A stretch of 6,228 nt of DNA, taken from the NCBI GenBank assembly GCA_002428285.1, contig DIVO01000059.1:1-6228 (forward strand), in the 5' to 3' direction. A program made the position numbers and the translations under genes. Below, in pieces: positions 1 to 5,746 of this stretch (position 1 is the first letter of the stretch; each line of letters opens with the position of its first letter). The notes under the pieces are model-generated. The model did not search any database and had not been told where the DNA came from. It saw only the letters and a list, made by a program, of their open reading frames with translations. This DNA is from Patescibacteria group bacterium UBA6130 (GTDB lineage Bacteria > Patescibacteriota > Microgenomatia > UBA12405 > UBA6130).

Positions 1-373
1 GTCCATACTGATTGAGATCACCATATTGAAGACTCCAAGCTGTCCAACTATCGTAATCGGTTCCATTCCAATTGCCATATCTGTGCCAAAGAGTTCTGCC
101 ATCTGAGGCAAGTACAGTCTGTTTTATTTTATTTAATGTTATATCCGGATGCCTCAACGCATTGTCATCGTAAGATCTAAAACCAGAATTACAAGCTGAA
201 CTAGCGGCTCTTCCCCTAGTTTCCTGGCTTTGTTGGGTCAATCTGACTGTAAAAGGAATCGCCAAAACCAATAATAAAAGAATAGCTAAAACATAAATTT
301 GGGAAAATCCTCTATTCCAAAACAAACCACCATTAAATATTTTTTCTGCTTTTTTTAAAAAGATCATTTGCAT
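1..373 (-). CDS. Membrane-anchored hypothetical protein, 5' part only
   Basis: This frame starts at ATG 373 and stays open to the left edge, giving 124 visible residues; the 3' end lies outside the window. An in-frame TAG seven codons upstream fixes the start to ATG 373 or to the second ATG at 367. The protein has a short basic N-terminus (about residues 1-22) and one strongly hydrophobic segment (about residues 24-43). A polar R/A/S-rich linker follows (QQSQETRGRAASSA, 47-60), with a lone Cys at 61. The rest is a Trp/Tyr/Asp-rich region with WHRYG (96-100) and DYDSW (106-110). The topology suggests a single-pass protein with an external C-terminal domain. I do not recognise that domain, and function is unknown. 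No good Shine-Dalgarno is visible. It is divergent from the glycoside hydrolase gene, whose post-anchor linker has a similar composition. Coding potential is well supported by the signal-anchor pattern, the fixed start and the upstream promoter. Confidence 0.75.
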   Translation of the reverse strand, partial: MQMIFLKKAEKIFNGGLFWNRGFSQIYVLAILLLLVLAIPFTVRLTQQSQETRGRAASSACNSGFRSYDDNALRHPDITLNKIKQTVLASDGRTLWHRYGNWNGTDYDSWTAWSLQYGDLNQYG

Positions 374-396
374 AATTCTTAAATACTATTTATCCA

Positions 397-425
397 TTTA
401 AACAGATATTTTCATTTACTGTCAA
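397..425 (-). promoter_or_regulatory. Candidate sigma-70-type promoter for the leftward hypothetical gene
   Basis: On the minus strand a perfect -35 hexamer, TTGACA (425-420), is followed after 17 bp by TTTAAA (402-397), which matches 4 of 6 positions of the -10 consensus. Transcription would begin near 390, leaving a leader of about 17 nt before ATG 373. The exact -35 and ideal spacing make this a reasonable call, but the region is AT-rich and the -10 is weak. Confidence 0.5.
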
Positions 426-433
426 GAGCCAAT

Positions 434-454
434 TTTCGTTGAAGTCCAACGAAA
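434..454. repeat. Perfect 8-bp inverted repeat in the divergent intergenic region (possible operator)
   Basis: TTTCGTTG (434-441) and CAACGAAA (447-454) are exact reverse complements separated by the 5-nt spacer AAGTC. The repeat covers the -35 and spacer region of the rightward promoter and sits just upstream of the -35 of the leftward promoter. That is where an operator for a dimeric regulator controlling both genes would lie. It is unlikely to be a terminator, because both flanking genes point away from it and no T-run follows directly. No regulator gene is visible in the window. Confidence 0.55.
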
Positions 455-463
455 TGCTATATT
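455..463 (+). promoter_or_regulatory. Extended -10 promoter of the glycoside hydrolase gene; probably leaderless
   Basis: TGCTATATT matches the extended -10 pattern (TG, one base, then TATATT at 458-463). The start codon at 470 is only 7 bases beyond the hexamer, about where transcription would begin. The mRNA would therefore have almost no 5' leader, which fits the lack of any Shine-Dalgarno sequence. The -35 position at 17-bp spacing (TTCGTT, 435-440) is poor and is covered by the inverted repeat. Confidence 0.5.
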
Positions 464-469
464 GTTTTT

Positions 470-1882
470 ATGAAGCCATTTAAGAACAAACGCAAAGGAA
501 ACTTAATCACTTTATTTTTAATCCTCAGTCTCCCATTTCTGCTTGTGGCATTTAAAAAATTTACCGATTATCGCAAGGGGGCAAGTGGCAGATTGGCTGA
601 CATCCAGGTTGATGCTTCTGTTGTGGGTGAGAAGATAAATCCTTCGATGTGGAGAAATTTTGCTCAAGGAGGAGAAGAAAGAACAAATATGATTTTGCCT
701 ATGCAAAACAATATTAAAAATCTTAAAACGGAATATGTTCGAATTGATCATATTTACGATTATTACAATGTTGTTCAATCTGACGGAAGCTACAATTTCT
801 CACAACTTGATGAGATTGTTATGAGTATTCTAAATTCTGGAGCTAAGCCATTCCTATGCTTATCTTATATACCTGAAGAATTCAATCATAAAAATATAAC
901 TTCTCCACCAGATAATTGGCAGAAATGGCAAGATCTGGTTCAGGCAACCATAGAACGTTACAGCTCCTCCGAAGGAATGGCTATTAATAATGTATATTAT
1001 GAAGTCTTTAATGAACCAGATCTTTTCGGAGGCTGGCATTATAATAAAGAACCAAACTACTTAACTCTTTATTATTACTCATCTAAAGCAGCAGCCAATG
1101 TCAAGAACAGCCAAAACTTTATGATCGGAGGCCCTGCTACAACAAACTTCTACCCAAATTGGGTTAAATCTCTCTTAAATTATTGTCAGACAAACAATCT
1201 AAGAATTGATTTTATTTCCTGGCATAATTACTCCCTCTCCCCTCAACAATCTTTGAACAGTATCCAAGAATTCAGACAAATTCTTCTAGACTTTCCCGAT
1301 TATTCACAAATAGAAAGTATTATCAGTGAATACGGTCCAACAGCCGACAAGTCGAATTTATACCAAAATAAAATCGGAGCAGCGTACCAGCTTGCAACAG
1401 CAGTCAATCTATCCGGAAATATAGATAAAATGTTTGCTTTCGAATTAAAAGATGGACCAGATGATAATATGGGCTGGGGACTACTAACCCATGAGTCTAA
1501 AGGCCTGGAAAGCAAATTACGTTACCAATCTTTTCGATTTTTAAATCTGATAAATGGAAGAAAAGTCTTGCTTTCGGGGGAAGGTTCATGGGTTCAAGGC
1601 TTAGCTTTTATAAATGAAAATGGCTTAAATATTTTCCTGACTAATTTTGATGCCAATAATATTCATTATGAAAATGTGCCTATTAGAATTAATGGCTTAT
1701 TAACAGGGAATTATAAAGTGAGAAGAGATTATCTATTTGGGAATGACTTTCTAACAAGGGAAAATGTGAGTAACGATGAAGTTATTCTATCTGCTCCCCT
1801 AGAAGCAAATGATGCTGTATTGATAACTTTTTATCTTCAATCAGAAACCGATCAGTCTGCGAACATCCCCAATAGAAATTAA
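470..1882 (+). CDS. Membrane-anchored GH39-like glycoside hydrolase (beta-xylosidase / alpha-L-iduronidase type fold)
   Basis: The 470-residue protein starts with a basic stretch (KNKRKG, 5-10) and a hydrophobic anchor (about 12-28). A linker, RKGASGR (35-41), precedes a (beta/alpha)8 glycosidase domain of the GH39/clan GH-A type. Visible landmarks are FAQGGEE (64-70) and RIDH (91-94). VFNEPD (179-184) places the expected acid/base Glu at 182. WHNY is at 251-254, and SEYG (286-289) places the expected nucleophile Glu at 287. About 105 residues separate the two Glu residues, which is plausible for clan GH-A. Residues from about 370 to the end look like a small beta domain. Both catalytic residues are present, so activity is likely. 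The substrate cannot be read from sequence; beta-xylosides are the family default and other glycans are possible. It is likely displayed outside the cytoplasmic membrane. The ATG at 470 is chosen because it directly precedes the anchor. The 3' end overlaps the opposing rseP by 42 bp. Confidence 0.8.
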   Translation: MKPFKNKRKGNLITLFLILSLPFLLVAFKKFTDYRKGASGRLADIQVDASVVGEKINPSMWRNFAQGGEERTNMILPMQNNIKNLKTEYVRIDHIYDYYNVVQSDGSYNFSQLDEIVMSILNSGAKPFLCLSYIPEEFNHKNITSPPDNWQKWQDLVQATIERYSSSEGMAINNVYYEVFNEPDLFGGWHYNKEPNYLTLYYYSSKAAANVKNSQNFMIGGPATTNFYPNWVKSLLNYCQTNNLRIDFISWHNYSLSPQQSLNSIQEFRQILLDFPDYSQIESIISEYGPTADKSNLYQNKIGAAYQLATAVNLSGNIDKMFAFELKDGPDDNMGWGLLTHESKGLESKLRYQSFRFLNLINGRKVLLSGEGSWVQGLAFINENGLNIFLTNFDANNIHYENVPIRINGLLTGNYKVRRDYLFGNDFLTRENVSNDEVILSAPLEANDAVLITFYLQSETDQSANIPNRN

Positions 1883-2980
1883 CAAAAACAATAGCAACAG
1901 AAGAACCATTCCTACCTGATTGACAGCTAATTCAATTTTAGTAGATATCCTCTTGCCTGTTAAGATTTCGAAAAAGATAAATAAAACCCTTCCACCATCA
2001 AGTGCGGGTAAAGGCATAAGATTTACAATGGCAAAATTAACAGATAGGATGCCAAAAAAATGCAATAGCATTAACATTCCCGATTGCCTTTGAATTGTAG
2101 ATGAAACTTGATAAATACCAATAGGTCCGGCAACATCTTCTGGAGTCACTCCCCTAAATAGATCAACAAATAAAGTAAACAGGCTCTCAACAATCATCCT
2201 TCCCCAAAACCAGGCCTCTTTTAATCCTTCAGCTGCCCCTAAAAATGGTCTTTTCCACCAAGTTGGTTTTACAATTTCTGTATCATTAATAGCTACACCA
2301 ATAGCCCCTTGACCCTCAGGGGGATTAACACGAGGAGCCAAATCAGTCTCAAAACATTGGAATTCATCTGATAAAGAAAATTCATTCGGGCATTCAACTT
2401 TATTTTTAACCTCAGCCTTGCGTGCAACCGTATAAGAAATTTCCTGTCCTGCATAAGCAGAGGAATATTCAATAAGCTCGTCAACCGTTTTTATAGCCTG
2501 CCTGCTGTCATCATATTCTATAAATAAAACATAGTCGCCTTCCATTAACCCTGCCTGTTGTGCGGGACTATCAGGAGCAACTTCAGTTATTTGAACTTTG
2601 CCAGAGTTCTGAGGAATTCCAAGAATAGAATATACAACTGCAAACACAACAACCCCAAGAATAAAATTCATAAACACACCCGCTAAAGAAACAGCCAATC
2701 TTATTTTCCACGACTTGTTATACATTGCCCTTTTTTGCAATTTTTTGTCCTCACCTTCCTGTTTAAGTTCACCGAAAATTCTAACGAAGCCCCCCGCCGG
2801 AATCCAATTTAGAGAATATATTGTTTCCCCTATTTTTTTACCGATTGCCCTAGGAGGATATCCCAAACCAAATTCCTGAACCCAAACTCCACTTTTTTTG
2901 GCCACAAAAAAATGACCAAGTTCATGGATTAAAACAAGAACGGAAATGGCAATTATGAAGGTAAGAATAGTAACCAGCAT
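1841..2980 (-). CDS. rseP: RIP metalloprotease, site-2 protease family (M50, RseP-like)
   Basis: This 379-residue intramembrane zinc protease would cut single-pass membrane substrates, typically anti-sigma factors, after a first cut by another protease. The zinc-binding HELGH motif is at residues 19-23 in the first membrane segment. The conserved FGLGYPPR follows at 37-44 and a PAGGF turn at 61-65. A second membrane segment spans about 95-118, and a PDZ domain starts near 128 with a carboxylate-binding-type region PAQQAGL (139-145). The third zinc ligand is in NLMPLPALDGG (320-330, Asp328), and a last membrane segment lies at about 355-371. The PDZ region contains a Cys pair (197 and 209) in an insert that could form a disulfide outside the membrane. 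The length is slightly below E. coli RseP (about 450), fitting one PDZ domain instead of two. The start lies 16 nt after the frr stop with a weak GA-rich ribosome-binding site (AAAGAGAA), so co-expression with frr is likely. No substrate or sigma factor is visible. Confidence 0.93.
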   Translation of the reverse strand: MLVTILTFIIAISVLVLIHELGHFFVAKKSGVWVQEFGLGYPPRAIGKKIGETIYSLNWIPAGGFVRIFGELKQEGEDKKLQKRAMYNKSWKIRLAVSLAGVFMNFILGVVVFAVVYSILGIPQNSGKVQITEVAPDSPAQQAGLMEGDYVLFIEYDDSRQAIKTVDELIEYSSAYAGQEISYTVARKAEVKNKVECPNEFSLSDEFQCFETDLAPRVNPPEGQGAIGVAINDTEIVKPTWWKRPFLGAAEGLKEAWFWGRMIVESLFTLFVDLFRGVTPEDVAGPIGIYQVSSTIQRQSGMLMLLHFFGILSVNFAIVNLMPLPALDGGRVLFIFFEILTGKRISTKIELAVNQVGMVLLLLLFLLISIGDVRRLIGF

Positions 2981-2996
2981 ATTAGTTCTCTTTCAG

Positions 2997-3551
2997 CTAA
3001 ACGCTCAAGATCTCCTCTTCTTTTTTCCTCTGTATATCTTCCAGCTTTTGGATATATTCATCGGTCATTTTTTGCAACTTATCTTCTAGGGCATGAAATT
3101 CATCCTCGCTGATTTTTCCCTTTTTTTCCTGATCTAAAAGATCGCGCCTGACGTCACTTCTGGTATCTCTGATTTTTACCTTGGACTCCTCTGCTCTTCT
3201 GGACAATATTTTGACATACTCTTCTCTCTGCTGAGTAGTTAAAGCAGGCAAAGAAATCCTGATGATAGTACCATCAACAACGGGAGAAAGACCCAAATTT
3301 TGTTTAATAATGCTGTTTTTGATTTCGTTAATTATTGAAGTATCCCAAGGTTGAAAGGTAAGCATTCTTGCTTCAGGAACAGAAATTGAACCAAGTTCTC
3401 TTAAACTCATTTTTTGCTGACCTCCATAGACCTCGACACTAATACCTTCTATCAAGGCAGGATTGGCTCTTCCTGTTCTTATACTTGAAATTTCATTAGA
3501 GAAAATATCAAGTGAAGATTGCATTCGCATTTCTACAGCTTTTTCATCCAT
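2997..3551 (-). CDS. frr: Ribosome recycling factor
   Basis: This cytoplasmic factor works with EF-G to split the post-termination ribosome and free the mRNA and tRNA. The 184-residue length matches the usual 185. The N-terminal helix contains the family signature IRTGRANP (24-31). The small beta domain follows from about 31 to 104, bounded by hinge segments near VYGG (41-44) and LPALTTQQREEYVK (101-114). The C-terminal helices include the conserved RSDVRRD (131-137) and the EKKGKISEDE turn (142-151). A possible Shine-Dalgarno, AAAGG (3567-3563), lies 11 nt upstream of the ATG, which is a long spacing. It is preceded by a 62-bp gap after tsf that holds a candidate promoter, and followed 16 nt later by rseP. 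pyrH, normally placed between tsf and frr, is not present. The identification is secure. Confidence 0.97.
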   Translation of the reverse strand: MDEKAVEMRMQSSLDIFSNEISSIRTGRANPALIEGISVEVYGGQQKMSLRELGSISVPEARMLTFQPWDTSIINEIKNSIIKQNLGLSPVVDGTIIRISLPALTTQQREEYVKILSRRAEESKVKIRDTRSDVRRDLLDQEKKGKISEDEFHALEDKLQKMTDEYIQKLEDIQRKKEEEILSV

Positions 3552-3589
3552 ATTTCTTTATACCTTTATCTCAAAAATTATCTACTTCT

Positions 3590-3598
3590 ATAATATCA
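3590..3598 (-). promoter_or_regulatory. Candidate internal extended -10 promoter upstream of frr
   Basis: On the minus strand TGATATTAT (3598-3590) fits the extended -10 form, with TGA followed by TATTAT. It lies in the 62-bp tsf-frr gap, and transcription would start about 31 nt before the frr ATG. The nearest -35-like hexamer, TTGAAA (3624-3619), is 24 bp from TATTAT, too far to fit, so this would rely on the extended -10 alone. In such AT-rich sequence a chance match is possible. Confidence 0.35.
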
Positions 3599-3613
3599 GA
3601 CTTTAAAGAATTA

Positions 3614-4099
3614 TTATATTTCAAATCGCTGAAAATTCCTTATTCTGATATTCTCTCCAAACTTGGCAATGTGACTTTTTAAGAATTCTTCTATGGTTAT
3701 CGAAGGATCTCTTATATATTCCTGCTTTAATAGTTCTTTATCATTTTTCGGGTTCATAGCTGCAATTTGAAGACAAACTTCTTTGGCAAAATTTCGAAAA
3801 TCCTCGTTTCTGCCAACAAAATCAGTTTCACATAAAACCTCGACAATAGCACCGACCTTTCCTGTTAAGTGAGTATAGGTGGCGACATATCCCTGACAGG
3901 TTTCTCTTTCCTGCTTTTTTGAGGCTTTTTCGATGCCTTTTTTTGCAATTATTTTTTTGGCTTTTTCAAAATCACCCTTAGCTTCCTCAAGAGCAGATTT
4001 ACAATCCATGATACCTGCACCGGTCTCGCCTCTTAATTTTTTAACTTCAGATGCGGAAATCGATGTTTTTTCTTTTTTTGAAGATGTTTTTTTATTCAT
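3614..4099 (-). CDS. tsf: Elongation factor Ts, short form
   Basis: EF-Ts is the guanine nucleotide exchange factor that recycles EF-Tu. The first about 14 residues are a Lys/Ser-rich tail. The N-terminal UBA-like domain starts at ASEVKKLR (16-23) and carries TGAGIMDCKSAL (26-37), the EF-Tu docking signature. The core motif ETDFVGRNEDF (91-101) corresponds to the TDFV element that inserts into EF-Tu. The C-terminal ending FGENIRIRNFQRFE (147-160) is the normal family end, so the protein is complete. At 161 residues it is much shorter than the E. coli form (283) and lacks the second core subdomain and coiled-coil. Short one-core forms are known in Thermus and plastids. The ATG follows the rpsB stop by 17 nt. 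That gap is AT-only apart from two C residues and has no Shine-Dalgarno, so translation is probably coupled to rpsB. No other start codon lies between this ATG and the UBA domain. Confidence 0.95.
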   Translation of the reverse strand: MNKKTSSKKEKTSISASEVKKLRGETGAGIMDCKSALEEAKGDFEKAKKIIAKKGIEKASKKQERETCQGYVATYTHLTGKVGAIVEVLCETDFVGRNEDFRNFAKEVCLQIAAMNPKNDKELLKQEYIRDPSITIEEFLKSHIAKFGENIRIRNFQRFEI

Positions 4100-4116
4100 A
4101 TTTTGTTAGTTAATAA

Positions 4117-4962
4117 TTAATCTTCTTTCTTTGGCTTTAAGATGGTCTTAGATGCGTTACCCACTTCTGAAACCAAAAGGTTAATGCTTTTTAAAGCATC
4201 GTCATTAGCAGGAATAGGATAATCAACAATTGTAGGATCAGAATTGCTATCAACAAGAGCAATGATAGGAATACTTTCCTTAATTGCCTCGGAAATTGCA
4301 GATTTTTCTTTTTTGATATCAACTACAAATAAAGCAGATGGCAGATCTTGAAGACCAAGCAAACCGCCAAAAAATTTATCCATTTTGCCAATCTCTTTCT
4401 TTATTAAGGACTGTTCTTTTTTAGGTCTTTTTTTGTATACTCCTTTTTCCCAGTCTTCTTTCATTTTGGCAAGAATTTTCAGTCTTTTTTGAATTTCTTT
4501 CCAATTAGTAATAGTTCCTCCAAGCCATCTTTCAGTTACATAATAAACACCTGCATCTTTGGCAACTTCTTGAACTATTTTTTTGGCTTGCCTTTTGGTC
4601 CCAATAAAGATGATGGGTTTGCCTTCTTTTGCTAATTTATTTAAAAATATACATGCCTTTTCCAAACAATCCCTGGTTTTAATCAAATCAAATATCTGGA
4701 TATTATCTCTGGAAGTATAAAGATAGGGTGTAATTTTGGGATGAGTTTTGGCTATAGTATGACCAAAATGACAACCTGCTTCAAGTAAATCATTGAGGGT
4801 TGCATTAAGCTTATAACTCCCACTCTTATCCTTTTGAATCTTTTGAGGTTTTGCCTTCTTAACCTTTGGAACTTTTACTTTTGTAATCTTCTTGGCAACT
4901 TTGGTCTTTTTTTTAGCCTCTACCTTGGCTTTAGGTTTATTTACTTTCCTTTTTTCTGCCAT
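4117..4962 (-). CDS. rpsB: Small-subunit ribosomal protein S2 with lysine-rich N-terminal extension
   Basis: S2 binds late to the 30S subunit at the head-body junction and is needed for recruitment of S1, where present, and for translation initiation. The conserved part starts at about residue 50. LLEAGCHFGHT (59-69) is the N-terminal S2 signature. FIGTKRQAKKIV (119-130) and RWLGGTITN (145-153) mark the Rossmann-like core. GLLGLQDLPSALFVVD (200-215) and DYPIPANDDALKSI (247-260) complete the family pattern. The total of 281 residues compares with 241 in E. coli. The excess is mostly residues 1-48, which are rich in Lys, Val and Pro and likely unstructured and rRNA-contacting. The ATG at 4962 has a very strong ribosome-binding site 4 nt upstream, which supports this start and hence the extension. 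The gene heads the rpsB-tsf-frr-rseP run, with its own promoter and a structured leader in the gap after tmk. Confidence 0.97.
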   Translation of the reverse strand: MAEKRKVNKPKAKVEAKKKTKVAKKITKVKVPKVKKAKPQKIQKDKSGSYKLNATLNDLLEAGCHFGHTIAKTHPKITPYLYTSRDNIQIFDLIKTRDCLEKACIFLNKLAKEGKPIIFIGTKRQAKKIVQEVAKDAGVYYVTERWLGGTITNWKEIQKRLKILAKMKEDWEKGVYKKRPKKEQSLIKKEIGKMDKFFGGLLGLQDLPSALFVVDIKKEKSAISEAIKESIPIIALVDSNSDPTIVDYPIPANDDALKSINLLVSEVGNASKTILKPKKED

Positions 4963-5016
4963 CCTTCCTCCTTCCGCTAAAGCTTGAACTGAAAAATCAG
5001 GATGGTAGCCTTAGCG
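4959..5016 (-). promoter_or_regulatory. Candidate rpsB leader pseudoknot (possible S2 autoregulatory element)
   Basis: In the rpsB transcript CGCUAAGGCU (5016-5007) can pair with AGCUUUAGCG (4984-4975), giving 10 bp with a single G-U and a 22-nt loop. The loop contains CCAUCCU (5005-4999), a perfect complement of AGGAUGG (4965-4959), which includes the start codon. If both helices form, the result is an H-type pseudoknot with the AAGGAGG ribosome-binding site trapped in the 9-nt connector. A smaller hairpin, CTGA-TTTT-TCAG (5000-4989), competes for two loop bases (5000 and 4999). A second one, TTAG-CACG-CTAA (5022-5011), competes with the long stem. S2 is known to repress its own rpsB-tsf mRNA in E. 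coli. An equivalent role here is inference from base pairing only. Confidence 0.5.
4967..4973 (-). promoter_or_regulatory. Strong Shine-Dalgarno of rpsB
   Basis: AAGGAGG on the minus strand ends 4 nt before ATG 4962. It is the only near-perfect Shine-Dalgarno in the window, and it fixes the start that includes the lysine-rich S2 tail. It lies in the single-stranded link between the two stems of the proposed leader pseudoknot. Confidence 0.85.
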
Positions 5017-5038
5017 TGCTAATAAAATTAATAAAAGT

Positions 5039-5047
5039 ATTATATCA
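5039..5047 (-). promoter_or_regulatory. Extended -10 promoter of the rpsB operon
   Basis: TGATATAAT on the minus strand (5047-5039) is a perfect extended -10 element with a consensus TATAAT (5044-5039). No convincing -35 is found at 16-18 bp, which is common for extended -10 promoters. Transcription would start near 5032, leaving a leader of about 70 nt that contains the proposed pseudoknot. It lies in the 99-bp gap after tmk, so rpsB can be transcribed independently of the kinase genes. Confidence 0.7.
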
Positions 5048-5061
5048 TAGGCACTGAACAA

Positions 5062-5745
5062 TCATCTGCCCAAAGCCAGTTTAAGAATGCTGACTACTTC
5101 CCTACTAATCTGCTGAGGAGTTTTTAAGCTGTCTATTTTCCCTGACGGAGCACACTCCACTTTTTTCCAACAGTTTTCCTTTGCCAATTCTTTATAAACC
5201 TTTTCTGCGTGCTTAAGATGTTCCTCACTTGCCTCATGTCCATCCGGCTTGCCTTCCCTTCCTTCTTTTAGTTTCATGCCAATCTTGTATGGCATATATA
5301 AAAATATCACTAAATCTGCCTCAGGAATGCCGAATACATTATACTCTATGTCCTTGATCCATTGATTAAACTTTTCTCTCTCAACTTTGCTTTTTATCTT
5401 TCCTCCCTGATGGGCCATATTAGATTCCATATATCTGTTTGATAAAACATTGATCCCGTTGTTTAAGGCGTCAATTATTATGTTTTTGTTAAAAAATCGA
5501 TCATATGCATAAAAAATGGAAGAAAGTTTTGGATCCAACTCTGCCGCTTTACCAAATTGCTGTTCATAAGGTTCTTTACCAAGATATCTTCTGACAATAT
5601 CTCCTGTCGGAGTTTCGTACATAGGAAATGACACCAATTTAACCGGAATACCACTATCCATCATATGCTTTTCCAGCAATAGCGCTTGAGTTTCTTTACC
5701 CGAGCAGTCTGTGCCTTCAATAACAATAAATTTACCCCTTCTCAT
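5062..5745 (-). CDS. tmk: Thymidylate kinase (dTMP kinase)
   Basis: This enzyme phosphorylates dTMP to dTDP with ATP in the cytoplasm, an essential step to dTTP. The 227-residue P-loop protein opens with FIVIEGTDCSGKETQ (6-20), in which Gly11 to Lys17 form the nucleotide-binding loop. The usual Gly at position 14 is Cys, and the Ser/Thr usually following the Lys is Glu18, with Thr19 next. YDRF (81-84) corresponds to the DR(Y/H/F) motif, and SNRYMESNMAHQG (102-114) to the second substrate-binding segment. The lid region is around REGKPDGHEASEEH (163-176). The length is close to the family norm of 205-215 with a small excess. Its ATG begins 1 nt after the stop of the upstream kinase-like gene, and only a weak GGGAAAA precedes it, so the two are probably translationally coupled. 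The altered P-loop could also fit a related nucleoside or nucleotide kinase, but dTMP kinase is the best reading. Confidence 0.88.
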   Translation of the reverse strand: MRRGKFIVIEGTDCSGKETQALLLEKHMMDSGIPVKLVSFPMYETPTGDIVRRYLGKEPYEQQFGKAAELDPKLSSIFYAYDRFFNKNIIIDALNNGINVLSNRYMESNMAHQGGKIKSKVEREKFNQWIKDIEYNVFGIPEADLVIFLYMPYKIGMKLKEGREGKPDGHEASEEHLKHAEKVYKELAKENCWKKVECAPSGKIDSLKTPQQISREVVSILKLALGR

Positions 5746-5746
5746 G

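Noticed and set aside
300..373. Type IV prepilin-like N-terminus (RGF followed by a hydrophobic stretch) in the left-edge protein
   Set aside because: The Glu at position +5 after the cleavage site, nearly universal in pilins, is a Tyr here, and the linker and domain do not resemble a pilin. A plain signal anchor fits better.
434..469. The inverted repeat read as a rho-independent terminator
   Set aside because: No transcript should end there because both flanking genes diverge, and the T-run (465-469) is 10 bases past the stem and directly abuts the ATG.
518..778. Minus-strand open frame of 86 codons inside the glycosidase gene
   Set aside because: It is wholly antisense to a gene with clear catalytic motifs, and its translation shows no recognisable domain or ribosome-binding site.
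1300..1515. Minus-strand open frame of 71 codons inside the glycosidase gene
   Set aside because: It is antisense to the region coding the catalytic SEYG motif and has no independent support.
2293..2484. Second frame on the same strand within rseP
   Set aside because: It is a frame-shifted reading of the PDZ region of rseP with low-complexity Leu/Arg-rich translation and no start signal.
4980..5061. A terminator for tmk in the tmk-rpsB gap
   Set aside because: The hairpins in this gap are not followed by a T-run on the minus strand, and the extended -10 promoter and leader explain the region better.
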